Assembly: GCF_963924675.1 (NCBI RefSeq)
Contig: NC_089230.1
Location: forward strand, 2,543,001 to 2,607,000
DNA from: Phocoena phocoena
Taxonomy: Eukaryota; Chordata; Mammalia; Artiodactyla; Phocoenidae
DNA: 64,000 bases
Direction of reading: 5' to 3'
A model generated the notes under the pieces. That model worked only from the letters and a program-made list of their open reading frames with translations, did no database searches and was not told where the DNA came from. Numbering within the stretch: the stretch's first letter is position 1; every line of letters starts with the position of its first letter. Position numbers and translations under genes: made by a program. Shown here piece after piece: positions 10,766 through 21,884 of the stretch.

Positions 10766-10889
10766 GGGACTTCCCTGGCAGTCCAGTGGTTAAGACTCCG
10801 CCCTCTCAATGTAGGGAGCACAGGTTTGATCCCTGGTTGGGGAACTAAGATCCCGCATGCCACACAGGGCAGCCAAGATAAATAAATAA
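10766..10889 (+). mobile_element. CHR-type tRNA-derived SINE, short older form
   Basis: The head 'GGGACTTCCCTGGCAGTCCA' with 'gtggttaaga' and the B box-like GGTTTGATCCC are followed by 'GGGGAACTAAGATCCCGCAT' and an A-rich AAATAAATAAA tail. Flanking 11-bp repeats (GAGCAGTAATA at 10755-10765, GAGCAATAATA at 10898-10908) differ at one base. Confidence 0.9.
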
Positions 10890-11078
10890 AATATGATGAG
10901 CAATAATAATAATAGATAATTCTTTAGTCCACTTCTCAATCTAATTCCTCTTCACCTTTCTAGAATAACTCTCTCATAATTGCCCTTTTTCTTGTTAACA
11001 CCTTTATTCTATATTTCTTCCATCATTTTAAATGTGCCCAGACATTCACTAACCTTTAGTATAAGTCAAGATAATTTG

Positions 11079-11430
11079 TAAATTTATTTATTTTTATTTA
11101 TTTATTTTTGGCTGCATTGGGTTTTCGTTGCTGCGCACGGGCTTTCCCTAGTTGCGGCGAGCGGGGGCTACTCTTCGTTGCGGTGCGCGGGCTTCCCGTT
11201 GCAGTGACTTCTCTTATTGTGGAGCACAGGCTCTAGATGCGCGGGCTTCAGTAGTTGTGGTACGCAGTCTCAGTAGTTGTAGTTCTCGGGCTCTAGAGCG
11301 CAGGCTCAGCAGTTGTGGCACACGGGCTTAGTTGCTCCCCGGTATGTGGGATCTTCCCAGACCAGGGATCGAACCCGTGTCCCCTGCATTGGCAGGTGGA
11401 TTCTTAACCACTGCGCCACCAGAGAAGACC
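11079..11430 (-). mobile_element. CHR-type tRNA-Glu SINE, long form, antisense
   Basis: It begins with TTTATTTATTTTTATTTATT (its A-rich tail), passes through repeated 'AGTAGTTGTGG'-type motifs and ends with the SINE head in reverse ('CTTAACCACTGCGCCACCAG'). A 17-bp duplication with one mismatch (TAAGTCAAGATAATTTG at 11062-11078, TAAGTCAAGGTAATTTG at 11431-11447) flanks it. Confidence 0.95.
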
Positions 11431-11447
11431 TAAGTCAAGGTAATTTG

Positions 11448-12139
11448 AATTCTTCTGTTACCGCTAACCCAGCTTTGTCCCTTACCATGCCACTGAAATT
11501 GTTTCTAGAAGGCTACTGTTTACCTTTTTCTTAGTAACTCATCAATATTTCCTCATTAAGACTAATGCTGCATTTGGAAACTGATTATTCTCTTATTCCT
11601 GAGCTGTAGCTATCCAGGTGAGATGGAGCTGGGTTCTAGTCCTGCTGTCTGGTTTTAAGGAAGTCACCTCTCTATCTATGTAAAGAGATGACACCGCCTA
11701 CTTCAGTGTTACTGAGAACATTTTATAAGATGATAGATGTCAAGCCCTAACCACAAGGTAGATACCTAGTAGATGCTAGGTTTCTTTCTCTTTTCCTACT
11801 AATTCTCTTCCCTAAGCATCCTTTATTCTAGACTTTTCTGGATAATTTTCCTCTTCCCAATCACTGATTATGGATATCTCGGACTTGTTTTATTTTGACC
11901 CTATTTCCAAATAAAGTCCTGTTCACAGGCCCTGGTGATGCGGGGGCATGTGCATGACGGGTTACTTGCTCGCCAGCTCTTGGTGCTATCGTTCTTTTAA
12001 AATTTTATATAATGGTTGTAAAGTGACGTCTCCTCATTTTATTTTATTTTTCTCATCATGTTTAATGAGTTGAGAGTGTCTTCATGTACTTTCCAGTCAT
12101 GTAGATTTCGCTTGCTCCAAACTGCTTTCAAAATGTTCC
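11448..12139. other. Stretch without recognised feature
   Basis: I recognise no gene here. The part from about 12000 may be a worn L1 antisense fragment, but the match is too weak to call. Confidence 0.4.
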
Positions 12140-12145
12140 TATGTT

Positions 12146-12280
12146 TTGATTGGGTTCCTGTCTTTTCTCATTGATAAGTACATTAACCATGTGATTATCT
12201 CTATTGATACAGAAAAAGCAGTTGATGAAATTTCAACACAGAAGTTTGATAAAAACTTTGTTTATTGTAGTCATAGAGAA
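12146..12280 (+). mobile_element. L1 ORF2 reverse-transcriptase fragment, sense
   Basis: The plus-strand frame reads INHVIISIDTEKAVDE, which is the motif A region of L1 ORF2 reverse transcriptase (family pattern: ISIDAEKAFDKI), then a shadow of the downstream MIKTL segment. Only about 40 codons are recognisable. The piece next to it is L1 in the opposite orientation. Confidence 0.8.
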
Positions 12281-12299
12281 ATACTATTGATTTTTAAGC

Positions 12300-12738
12300 A
12301 GATTTTATATCCCTCAGTCTTTTGGAACTTTCATTAGTTTTAAGTCCCTCTGTTCTGTTGGGATTTCTATGGTTAGGACTGTGTCATCTGCCAATAAGGA
12401 TATTCTTTCACCTTCCCCCTTCCAAACCGTGTGCCACTCGTTTCTTTCCTACCTCCTCTCCCCCTTTTTCTCCCCTTCTCCCGCTCCTCCCTCCCCTCCC
12501 TCCCCTCCCCTCCCCTCCCTCCCCTCCCCTCCCCCTCCTCCCTCTCCTTCTTTTATCTCACTGCATTGGTAAGGACCTTTGTTTAACAGTTGTGATGTTA
12601 AGGAGGAATCCTTGCTTCTGATTTTAAGTTTTCTCCACTAAGTGTGATATTTGCTAAATGTTTGGGGAATGTGGCCTTTACCACATTGAAGACATTTTCT
12701 TCCACTCCCAGTTTTCTGGAAGAGTTTAGATGGGGGTT
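12300..12738 (-). mobile_element. L1 ORF2 fragment, antisense, with C-rich insertion
   Basis: On the minus strand the sequence around 12385-12397 gives LADD, the motif C equivalent of L1 reverse transcriptase (YADD). Farther along the plus strand 'AATGTTTGGGGAATGTGGCC' followed by 'tttaccacattgaagac' follows antisense ORF2 just downstream of motif A. A C-rich tract (12453-12550) replaces the part between. The two L1 pieces cover neighbouring ORF2 regions but point in opposite directions. Confidence 0.7.
12453..12550. repeat. C-rich (CCCTCC)n tract
   Basis: Nearly pure C and T on the plus strand, with many runs of four or five C separated by a single T or TCC. The minus strand therefore has closely spaced G runs able, in principle, to form G-quadruplexes. 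Confidence 0.9.
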
Positions 12739-12740
12739 GG

Positions 12741-15700
12741 TGATGTGCTCAGTCTGGTGTCTCTTCAGGGTCACCTTGGCCATTGCATTCGGAGGGTCCA
12801 GAGAGGGGCTGCTGCGGTGGCCCAAGTCCGAGACTGCAGCCTGCGTCAGGAGGGTGGGTGGCGGTGGATACAAAGAGAAGTGAGTCATCTGAGAACTGCT
12901 TAAAGGGAGATTAATGGGACTTGGTGATAGACAGGATGTGGGGAAGGAGGAACAGGGAATGTCAGAGCTGACTGCCAGCTCTTGGCTTGCTCAGCTGGGA
13001 GGACGCCATTGCTGGGGTAGGGAACACGGCAAGAGGTACTGGCTGCACAAGGTGACACGGACGTGTCTTCGAGGTAGTCACAGTAGGGTGCTGGGTAGAT
13101 ACAGGACCCAGGGGCCTGGAGCGCAGAAGAGGGATCTGGGTCAGTCTAGACTCAAACCTCATTGAAAGCTAATGGATATGGACCACTAGGAAACCAGTGT
13201 GAACTTCAGTATTTTCGATGTTACAGAGGGGCAGAATGGAACAGCAGAAACAGAAGCAGTAATCAGAGACAGGGCTGAAAATAACTATCTGGGAAAAGAT
13301 CAGAATACCCAGTTTAAAGAGGTGTTGCAGGGGAAATTGAAGAGGCTCCCATTCAGGCAGAAAGTTTTGTTCCTAAGGGCTAAACATTACATCACAAATT
13401 ATAGCAATTGTACCTAAATGTCTAGGTAAGTGAATAATTATAAACTCTTCAAAGTTTTAGTAACAACTGTGAACTATGAAGAAACGAATATATTTTAATT
13501 ACATGAATTATAACTCCGTACATCCACCACCATAACTGGGTTAAAAGTTAGTGAGACACTGAATGCAGTGAGCTGTTTTACCTTTGAAGTTTTCAGGAAT
13601 GGATTGGCGGTGCAGGTGTGTTACTGTGAAGTATGCATCCTGCAAACTCATCCACTGAAAATAGCAAGGATTTGGGAAGACGTAGGGTTGGGATAGAATA
13701 CTCAAAACCTTGGAAATTTTGTAACCGGAACACTAAGCCAAAAAAAAAAAAAAAATCCTAATTAAGATCCTTGCACAGAAAGGGCGTATGAAATTCCCGA
13801 TAGATGAAGTAAGCTGCGGTACACACAGAACTTTAATAAAGAGGAAGGCAAAGGCGGCTTGATGAAAGACCAGGGGAGGACGGGTGGAGGTGCCTGGCCC
13901 TGGAGACGAGGACAGAGGTGGATGGCCACAGGCAAACGCAGCGATGCCAGCGCCGGCCGTTCTGGACCACTGTCTGCGCTCGTTTCTTTTGACAAAGATC
14001 CGGAGACGCGTGCAACAGACACTTTTCAAGGCGGAACATGTGACCAGACGGGACCAAGAGGGACAGCGTGGGGTCAGAGGGCATCGTTTATGGAAGAGCG
14101 CGCCTCTGCGTCCTGCCCTGCTCACTTGTGTTAGCCTTTTGTGTTTAGTGTCGTGACTTACAACCCTTGTGCGCCAGAGACATTGGTCCACGCCCGCTGC
14201 AGCTTTTACATTATATTCACACCTGATCGGTCCCAAGTCCATCAGTTACACATGCATGTTATAAAACACGTGCCCCTAGCAAACCCGCTGCATTTCATCC
14301 ACAGCTTGCGTATCTCTAGATGTGCTTTTTGTAGAGGGTCCAGTGGTGGGGAGATGCTGACTGTCTGCAGATGCATCTGGAAGGAGAAACTGACCTTGAA
14401 CCACCTTGGCTGCAGACTGTATAGTACTGTTCTATCTGAAGATTTCCTTGCGAGTGTGAGGGGTATTTAAGCGTCTGTTACTTATGATCTCCTTGAACTT
14501 ATCCTAATTATTTGGGAGATGGGGCAGTTCTTTTCCAGATGCAATGCTCATATCTTATGCAAAATCAAGTTCCAACTCCCTGATTGTGAGAAACGTGAGC
14601 CAGTTTCTTCAAAAAAATGAAAATAATTAATATCCAGAATTAATAATATCCAGAATTAATAATATAAGTCTTTCTGAAGACAGCAGTTAGAAGAATGGAA
14701 AGGTGACCCCTAAAACAAATGTTCCCCGAGGAAGAAATGCCAATCTCTTCCATTTTTTTAATCAGTTACATTTCATATTCTCATAATTTATTTCATTCTC
14801 CTTTTGTTTTCACTTGAGTGGAAAAAAATTAACACCTTAAAGCAGAAAGGTACGCATAAGGTTAATTGAATTGCAGAAAAGAAATTGGAGGCTGCCAGTT
14901 TTTCTGAATCGTAATCACGGTAAATACAGTTTTGCATTCTTCTAAACGAAACCCTGGTTCTTTGATTTCGTGTGCTATGTATTACTTTTTCTTCTTCTTT
15001 GTATTTCTTCTGTGAAGAAATTTTGAGCAACCAAGGGGAACACTGGAGAAGAGAAGATGTATTTTTAATGACGCGGGTTCCGAAAGCAATGGCACACCCC
15101 TGGTGGCCGCCGTTCTCACGGGACACACCGTTGACCTGCCTGAGCTCTGATTGTGAACTCACTCCCCTTCAAGGCTGTGTCTCTGTTTGATTAACGTGGC
15201 AACTTGGTAAAATCATGGTCTCTGCTTCCTCAGGAAGTTAAAACGTATATTCTTTGAACTTAAAACGGATCTCAGCTCATGTGACTTGACCCCTGTGTAC
15301 AAGCTAGGGTGTCAGTCCAAAGAAAGCTGTCATCCCTCTCCTATGGCCTACGGTATAGCATAAAAAGATAATTAAGATTCAAAATGTGTCCAGTTATTCC
15401 CATAATGACATAATTGGAAAAGGGTGTTTAAGTCAACATGCTTAGCTGTCGACATCCGCCGGTGAATAAGTATTCCGTGGGTTGTAAACTTAAAATGACA
15501 ACATAGTTAATAACATGGCTTTACCCGTTTTGCTTGGTGAGATGAGTCATGGTTAGAGAGCGACTAAGAAAGTTTTAGCAGATTCAGAGAGACGGATGGA
15601 TGGGGGAGTCAGAACGAACGATGCTGTACTTGCTGAGCCCCCAGCAAAAGGCCTGTGACTGCAGGGAAATCCGTGGGTCATCAGGGGAAGCCAGTAAGGA

Positions 15701-17049
15701 AGGAGATGGGAGCGGTTTATCGGGGGAGGTCCGAGCAGAGGTACGGGGACAGTTGTGTCACGGAGGACGAGCTGGGTGGTCAGACGTGTCCCAGGCTCCA
15801 AGGAGGCAGGCCTTATGAAGCAGGTGCTTTGACAAAGCCAGAGGGAAACAACTCCCAAGAGACATTCTCAGTGCACAATTTAGGCGATGTAACTTCACGT
15901 GGTCCTAATGAAAAGGAAAAGGGAGAAATTATTTTCAAAAATCCAGTCTGATCCCACAAGTAGCTTCCCAGGGGCAGCTTGGAAAAGCACAGGTGGGAAA
16001 GGCCAGAAGCAGACACACCAGGGGGATTAAGACAAATCCCTCATCACAGCATCAGAAGGAATCAGCCCCGCTTAGGAAACAGGCATTTTGAACCTACACG
16101 CCATCTTATGTTTGCCCGGAACTATGAATGGTCAGTTGCACTCCTGCTGTGACCGTGAGAGCACCGTGTACCTCTTACCGCTCAGCGGCCACAGTGGCGT
16201 ACGAGGCAGGCACCGTAGGGCGCTTATCTCCTTTCATAAGATGAGATTACGGTTCTTGGCTTGTGGGACGCTCCCTGTAGGCTTCTCAAGGTCGCAGGGC
16301 TTGTAAGCGGCAGAGCCAGGGCTCAGAAGACCTGTTCTCAGGGCCCAAGCTCTCTTGTTTTGGGGATACACAAGGTTAATAGTAATAGAGAAAGGAGTAT
16401 AAAACCTCTCTTTTGAAGCTCACTGTGGGTCCCAGTCTCCTGGTCTGGACAAGGTTCCTCACGGATTACATGTGTACATCAATCTATGAGTTTGTGAAAC
16501 TGAAGATGTCCGAAGCCCGTGGATGACTAGATGAGGTCCAGGACGGACGGTGTCTACAAAGGACAGTCCACACGCATCGACGAAAGGAACAGCAACTGAT
16601 TGATAAAGGACCGGCCGTCTCAGACCGACCCCGTTTACAGCGACAGACAGACTGTTCGGGAAGGTGCGGTGGAGTCTCTGTCAAGGATGAAAGATGGAGC
16701 TACAGCCATCGGATGAGTTTGTCAACCCCCAGGAGAGTGTGCAGCGGTCCCTGCAAGCTGACCAGAGCCTGTGTCCCTTTGTCCCGTCACCACTCAAGGT
16801 GCAGCCTCGTCAGCCAGTTGTTACCGTTCCCACACTCACGCTCTGTCTCTCCACACAGCCTCCCAAACCCAGCCTTCGGGACGTGCCTCTCCCCACCCAC
16901 CCTTCCCGACTCCTAGACGCTCCTCGTGTATCCCTCTGCTCTGTAACCGCGACCTGGCTGGTTCCTGATCCTTTGGGATCCTGTCCGGTGGAGGCCGTTT
17001 GCCCGCCCACTGCCCCTCACGCCCGAGCGCCGGAGCTTGGGTCACTGTC
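12741..17049. other. 4.3-kb stretch without recognised gene
   Basis: I recognise no gene. A run of 17 A at about 13741 has no recognisable element attached. Short direct repeats at 14626-14664 are listed separately. Overlapping open frames on both strands at 13733-14242 (up to 169 aa on the minus strand) lie in CpG-containing DNA and resemble no known protein. Confidence 0.4.
14626..14664. repeat. 16-bp short tandem repeat, about 2.4 copies
   Basis: The motif ATATCCAGAATTAATA occurs twice with a period of 16 bp (CCAGAAT at 14634 and 14650) and its TTAATAATAT part begins a third time. Confidence 0.7.
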
Positions 17050-17230
17050 TCCCTGCCCTTCGGGTAGCCTTCCGACCACAGCTCTTCTCTTAGCTGGAAA
17101 GCTTTTGCTCCTTTAAATCTCGCACGATCTGGCCTCACCGCCTTCCCCTCCACTCCTGGCTGTTGTCTGCCCCACTTGGTGTGGCCGTGGCGCCTTCTCT
17201 GGCCACTTTGAGAGCACCCTCCCGTAGGGC
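17050..17230 (+). mobile_element. L2 LINE remnant, sense
   Basis: 'GATCTGGCCTCACCGCCTTC' followed by 'cccTCCACTCCTGGCTGTTG' and 'TTGGTGTGGCCGTGGCG' follows the L2 3' region (meaning: tctggcccctgcctacctc ... ccagccacactggcc). It is heavily diverged. Confidence 0.45.
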
Positions 17231-18284
17231 CCTCGACATCCACACCAGGAACTCATGTCGTACACACGGTCTCTTACTTCCTTTGCCCCCTCACCCGCAG
17301 TGACGTTTTCTTCTACTCCAGACCGGCCCCCTCCTCTCAACTTTGTCATGCTGGAAATTAATCAGTCTTAATTTACAAAACCATTCTGCTTGCCTCTGTT
17401 TCCTGTCCTAACTGGCCAGGTATGGGGCCACACTGTAGGTTCTCATCCTCCTGTTAAGACCCTCCAGGCCATCGATGAGTCCACCCACCTGCCCCACCAG
17501 CCCTTCCTGCCACCACTTCCCTTTCATCCAACAAGGGTCCAGCAGTTAGTCTAGTGTGATTCTCTGAAACGTCTCGTCCTATAGCCGTTTAATTCTGTTC
17601 ATCTGGGAAAAGCACAACCCTGGAAGAAGCCAGTCCTTTTCCGTCCTCCGTGTCTGTGTCTGAACTCTGACAGTAGATTACCAGGGAAACACATACCGGG
17701 TGGATCGTGACTGTAACAGCCTCATTAGCGAGCCTTTCAGGATGCCCCTTTCTTCCCAGCGTGGTCCTGCGCCCCCTCTGCTATTTCTCCACGATGACTG
17801 TTTTCAACTTCCTCTGCTCACATCAGCTGGGCCCCTATTCTGGGCACCATTCTCTCCAGTGGTTCACCCTGCTTCCTACTCTATAGAAAGAGGAAAAAAA
17901 TAGAAGCCAACACTCAGAAACATCCTCAGATACCTGCTTCTGACCCTACAGCTGATACTTGTCTATACCCAGCCCCTCCTTCTTCCCTTCCAGCAACGTT
18001 AAGAAAGTATCTTACCCCCGCTAAGGGTAATCAGGAAATGCACAAGACTGTTCAATACTCATTTCTTTCGTCTCACTCCTTTCTCATCCTGTACGTGTTC
18101 CATTTTTGTTTAGCTCTGCCCTTGTCTTTGCAGTGTCACGTTCACGCACACGTGCCTTCATCCTCACGCAGAGACACTCAGAGGGTTCCTCAGAGCCGCT
18201 CCCTTCTCTTCAGCAGATCTTTGTAACAGACATGTCACTCGATACCCTCGCCCCCACTTCTTCACTTTCCTTTCAATTCCAATC
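17231..18284. other. Stretch without recognised feature
   Basis: I see pyrimidine-rich, single-copy-looking DNA with no gene or repeat that I can name. Parts may be further L2 remnants. Confidence 0.35.
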
Positions 18285-18289
18285 TGGCA

Positions 18290-18430
18290 TTGACTCCCCC
18301 TATCTATTCACTCAACACATGCTTGCAGAGTGCCTACTACGTGCAGATACCAGTAGTTCCGTCCTCTGGGCTGCAGCAGTGAACACAGAAGACAAATGTC
18401 ACTTCTGTTCCCACTGTGTGGAACCGCAGT
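18290..18430 (-). mobile_element. L2 LINE 3' end, antisense
   Basis: 'TTCACTCAACACATGCTTGC' followed by 'agagtgcctactacgtgcag' and 'GGCTGCAGCAGTGAACACAG' is the antisense L2 3' end (pattern: attcaacaaatatttattgagtgcctactatgtgcc ... acagcagtgaaca). Confidence 0.75.
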
Positions 18431-18439
18431 GATTCCCCA

Positions 18440-18900
18440 TGTGCTTAATCCCATGTGTCTGTTTCAGTTATGATAAAGCTGAACTGCTGTAACAAAGAGA
18501 CTCCAGAATATCGTGACGAATAGGGGAGAGCTTCATCTCTCTAATGGAACGTAGTCCAGAGACGGACCGACAGCCCACACTGGTGTGGAGGCTCCGCTAC
18601 ATGAGGTCATTCAGGGGCCTTGATTCCTTCCATCTCCTTCCTCCAGCATCTTTCAGAGTGTGGTGCTGGTCCCTGGGGTTAAAAGCAGACCATTTTCAAA
18701 TTAGGTTTCCGACCTTCAAAAACCAGAAGAGGTAAAGGTCTAGGAAGATGACTTCACCTTTACTGAGATGTTCTGGAGTTACATCAGTTTCCCCTCATGT
18801 TCCGTTGGTCTGACCCTAGCCACACAGCCGCACTTAGCAGTATACAGGTCTGCGAGGTAGAGCCCCCAGCGGGGTGGCCATGCACCCAGTGAAACTCTGC
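18440..18900. mobile_element. Possible ancient MaLR-like or other old repeat
   Basis: The order 'GAACTGCTGTAACAAAGAGA', 'GAATATCGTGACGAAT', 'GGTGTGGAGGCTCCGCTACA' and 'TGAGGTCATTCAGGGGCC' resembles a common mammalian old repeat with a 'ctgctgtaacaaa' start. I cannot assign the family or the exact ends. Confidence 0.35.
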
Positions 18901-19077
18901 CACAGTCCAACCTGCATGACTTTGAAGTAAACTCTGGCCTCATTCTCTTTCTTTGCTCTAGAGTTTATTCATGACATCAGGGTACCCTGTAACTTATATG
19001 AGTTTTCTGGGGGCTTTTGTGTGTTTCATTTTTTAGTTTACCTTCCTCCCAGGCAACACCATCCCCTCTTTGGCTGA

Positions 19078-19159
19078 TGTATTAGTCAGGCTTCTCCCCA
19101 GAAACAGAACTAATAGGAGATACATATATATATATATATATATACCCACACACACACAC

Positions 19160-19202
<43 letters not shown>

Positions 19203-19623
19203 AGGGGATTTACTACAAGAAATTGGCTCATGTGATTACAAAGGCTGACAAGTCCCATATCTGCAGTCAGAGCTGGAGACCCAGGAGAACCAGTGGTATA
19301 TGTTCCAGTCTGAAAGCTGGCAGCCTTGACACCCAGGAAGAGCCAGTGTTCCAGTTTGAGCTCAAAGGCAGGAAAAGGCTGATATCCCGGCTCCAAGGCA
19401 GCCGGGCAGGTGGAAGTCTCTCTCATGTTTGTTGTACTCAGGCCTTCAGCTGATGGGATGAGGCCTCCCCACACTAGGGAGGGCCATCTGCTTCACCCCG
19501 TCTGCCGGTTCAGATGTTAACCTCGTGCAAAAACTTCCCCACAAACGTGCCCAGAATAACGTGTGACCAAATTCTGGGCTTCCTCTGACCCGGTCAAGTT
19601 GACACATAAAATTAACCATCACA
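19078..19623 (-). mobile_element. ERVL solo LTR (MLT2-like), 546 bp, antisense
   Basis: The element starts TGTATTAGTCAGGCTTCTCC and ends AATTAACCATCACA, the antisense ends of an MLT2-type ERVL LTR with terminal TG and CA. Inner landmarks ('GAAATTGGCTCATGTGATTA', 'GGCCTTCAGCTGATGGGATG', 'GGTCAAGTTGACACATAAAA') are in the right order. Flanking five-base sequences GCTGA (19073-19077) and GGTGA (19624-19628) agree at four of five positions, as expected for an old ERVL target duplication. No internal retroviral genes are present, so this is a solo LTR left by recombination. Confidence 0.85.
19123..19198. repeat. Compound (TA)n(CA)n(GA)n microsatellite in the LTR
   Basis: About ten TA units, eight CA units and seventeen GA units stand next to one another near the edge of the LTR. 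MLT2-type LTRs carry a dinucleotide-prone stretch at this place, so the tract probably grew from the LTR sequence. Confidence 0.95.
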
Positions 19624-19869
19624 GGTGATTAGCAAATGGTAGGGCATTTGCTATGATAAGGAAAAATGGAGGAGCTGTTTGTGTTCCTGGCTGAGTCAGG
19701 GGAAGATGATGAGTTCAGTCTGGATGTGTTACTTGAGTCTCCAGGGAGATCGTGGAGTTACAGTTTCTAGCAGCGAGTGGATACGTTTGTCTGAAGCTTG
19801 GTAGATAAGTCTGGGATACCATGTGAGTATAAATGGTGTGTCTCTAGCTAGCTACCCTGTCAGGTTTCT

Positions 19870-20570
19870 GACCATCACCTTTGCCCTCTCGGTTTTGTCC
19901 GCCCGTCATCTGGTCCATCCCCAGTCCAGCTGATGCTCCCGCCGACGAGGTCTCCACGGGCCTGCTGTTCACCACGCCCTGGCCCAGCCCAACCGTCTGC
20001 TTCCTGCAGATGTGCCAGCACCTCTTACCCTTCTTTTCCTGCTCTTCCTGGATCAGAGTCAGTTACCACACAGAGTGTAAAATCGGAGAAAAACATTCTG
20101 ATTAAAGCCCCTTAGTGGCCCCTTGCACTCAGGACAGAACCTAAAGTTCTGGAGAGGAAGGTGGGCCCCTGTCCTCCCTGGAGGCCCCTTCTCACGGGCG
20201 TTGAGTACACCAAGCTGTCTCAAGCTCGGGGGCTGTTCACGTGGGGTTGGCTGTGTTTTGATCAGGACTCCGTATTCTTTGTGTGGGTGGTTCTCTTCCC
20301 TTTTTTCTTTGCCAGGATAATACCTAACTCACCCTTTGCTTTTCATTTTCCCTGGGGCTTCCCTGTCTCTCTGGCCTGGGATGAGGCCCTCCTGTTACCT
20401 GTTCCCATGACAGCCGTACATGCACAGTTAACTACGTTGTCATCTGTTCCGTGACTGCTCCCCCACCAGAAGGCCAGCTCCGTGAAGCCAGCATCTCCCT
20501 GTTCACCACTGCTTCTCCAGAGGTTATTTCACAGCCTCAGGGATTAGTACTGATTTCCTGAATAAATGGA
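19870..20570 (+). mobile_element. L2 LINE 3' portion, sense
   Basis: 'AAAGCCCCTTAGTGGCCCCT' followed by 'tgcactcaggacagaacctaaagttct' matches L2 near its 3' end, and 'AGAAGGCCAGCTCCGTGAAG' ... 'ctgtTCACCACTGCTTCTCC' ... 'CCTGAATAAATGG' follows the terminal part (meaning: agaatgtaagctccatgagggcaggga ... tcactgctgtatcccc ... tcaataaat). It is diverged and probably gapped. Confidence 0.6.
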
Positions 20571-21884
20571 TATTGCGAGCAGAATTGCGTAAACACATAA
20601 CACACTGATCCCATTGGTAGCTAAGACCAAGCTGGAGGAAAGGTGCATTCATGAGGTGATGGAACCAGAGTCCAGACGTTCTCTCCTGACGACCGTGTGT
20701 TTCAGCTGTTGAGGGGAAACACACCTCAAAGCTGGGATTTTCTGAGCGGCTTGATGTGTTAATGTGAGTTGATTCATGGTATCTTCTATCTTGATAGAGA
20801 AAGAGAGTCATTAATTCCTTTCAGAAATGTTATTGCAGTATTAAACAATTCACATAACTCTTAAATTTGCCTGTGTAACCGTAGACATATATACACATGC
20901 ATTTCATTTCAGAAATACATAGTGAGCAGGCAGGCTACCAGTGGGTGTGCAATCAGTGACCACTCTCACAACAGACCCAGAAGTGTATAAGTGGAGGCCC
21001 TCCTATCCCATGTTTTAAAACATTTAAAAGTTGTAAGTAAAACATGTTTTCTATTCCCACCCCAACAAATAGAGTTGCCAAACACCAAAATTTCAAAAAA
21101 TAAGTTTAAAACTATGCGTTATCTATGATTGAAAATCAATAAAATACCCATAATGACTGAATTTAAATATTCATGTCTGGTTGGTGACAGGCTAATGACA
21201 GTTGGATGAGTAATAAAATTAAAGCATACATAATGTACAAAATACGTTATTCCATACATTTTATTTTCCTTCCCTTAAATTCAGCAGAATTAACTAATTA
21301 CGCTGTTACAGTCAGGTTTTTCACATACACTGCTTTATGAGCAGTAATGCCAAATTACATAACCTTTTTTGAGTCAGCGTACTTAACTTTTTATTCATTT
21401 AATTTTAGAAAACTTTAATTCTGCCAAAAGCAACTGAAATCATCCATAAAATTCTTTAAGGCGTGCTTAGATTTAGATATAAACTGAGAATTTTGTATCT
21501 CCTGCTCCACCTTTGTAATGAGGTCTCATAACTTTGTTATCAGAAAAAATTTTACCAAACGTTGTATTTCGTCATATAAATTGGTGTCACTCACATTGCT
21601 GTTTTTACCATCTCTTAGAGGAGCCTCTGGTTCCACACAGTGGAGGTGAAAGAGCCAGCAGCACGTTCATGCGTGTGTACGGATGCTTAGGGGAGCAGGT
21701 ACACGTTCAGGAAGGATGCGAATTGTTGAATATCGTAAAGTCTTCCTCAGCTGCCCCCGCAAGTTTGCGGATCCCACGGTGCTGCGTAAATCGTGCGTCG
21801 GCACGTGAGGAGAAGCGAGAAAACGTGCAGGTGGCACCAGTGGGAAGGGCATCCACACTGAGAGCGGGCTTGACTCGCCTTCTC
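20571..21884. other. AT-rich stretch without recognised feature
   Basis: Mostly AT-rich from 20800 to 21560, with no gene or repeat that I can name. The composition changes sharply at about 21650 toward the CpG-rich block that follows. Confidence 0.4.

Noticed and set aside
13741..13757. Run of 17 A as the tail of a processed pseudogene
   Set aside because: No transcript-like sequence or target duplication could be recognised next to it.
13733..14242. 169-aa minus-strand frame as a gene
   Set aside because: It ends in a run of Phe encoded by the A17 tract, overlaps five other frames and has no recognisable domain.
19078..19623. Complete endogenous retrovirus
   Set aside because: Only one LTR is present and no internal region follows on either side, so it is a solo LTR. 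The same holds for 54290-54693.
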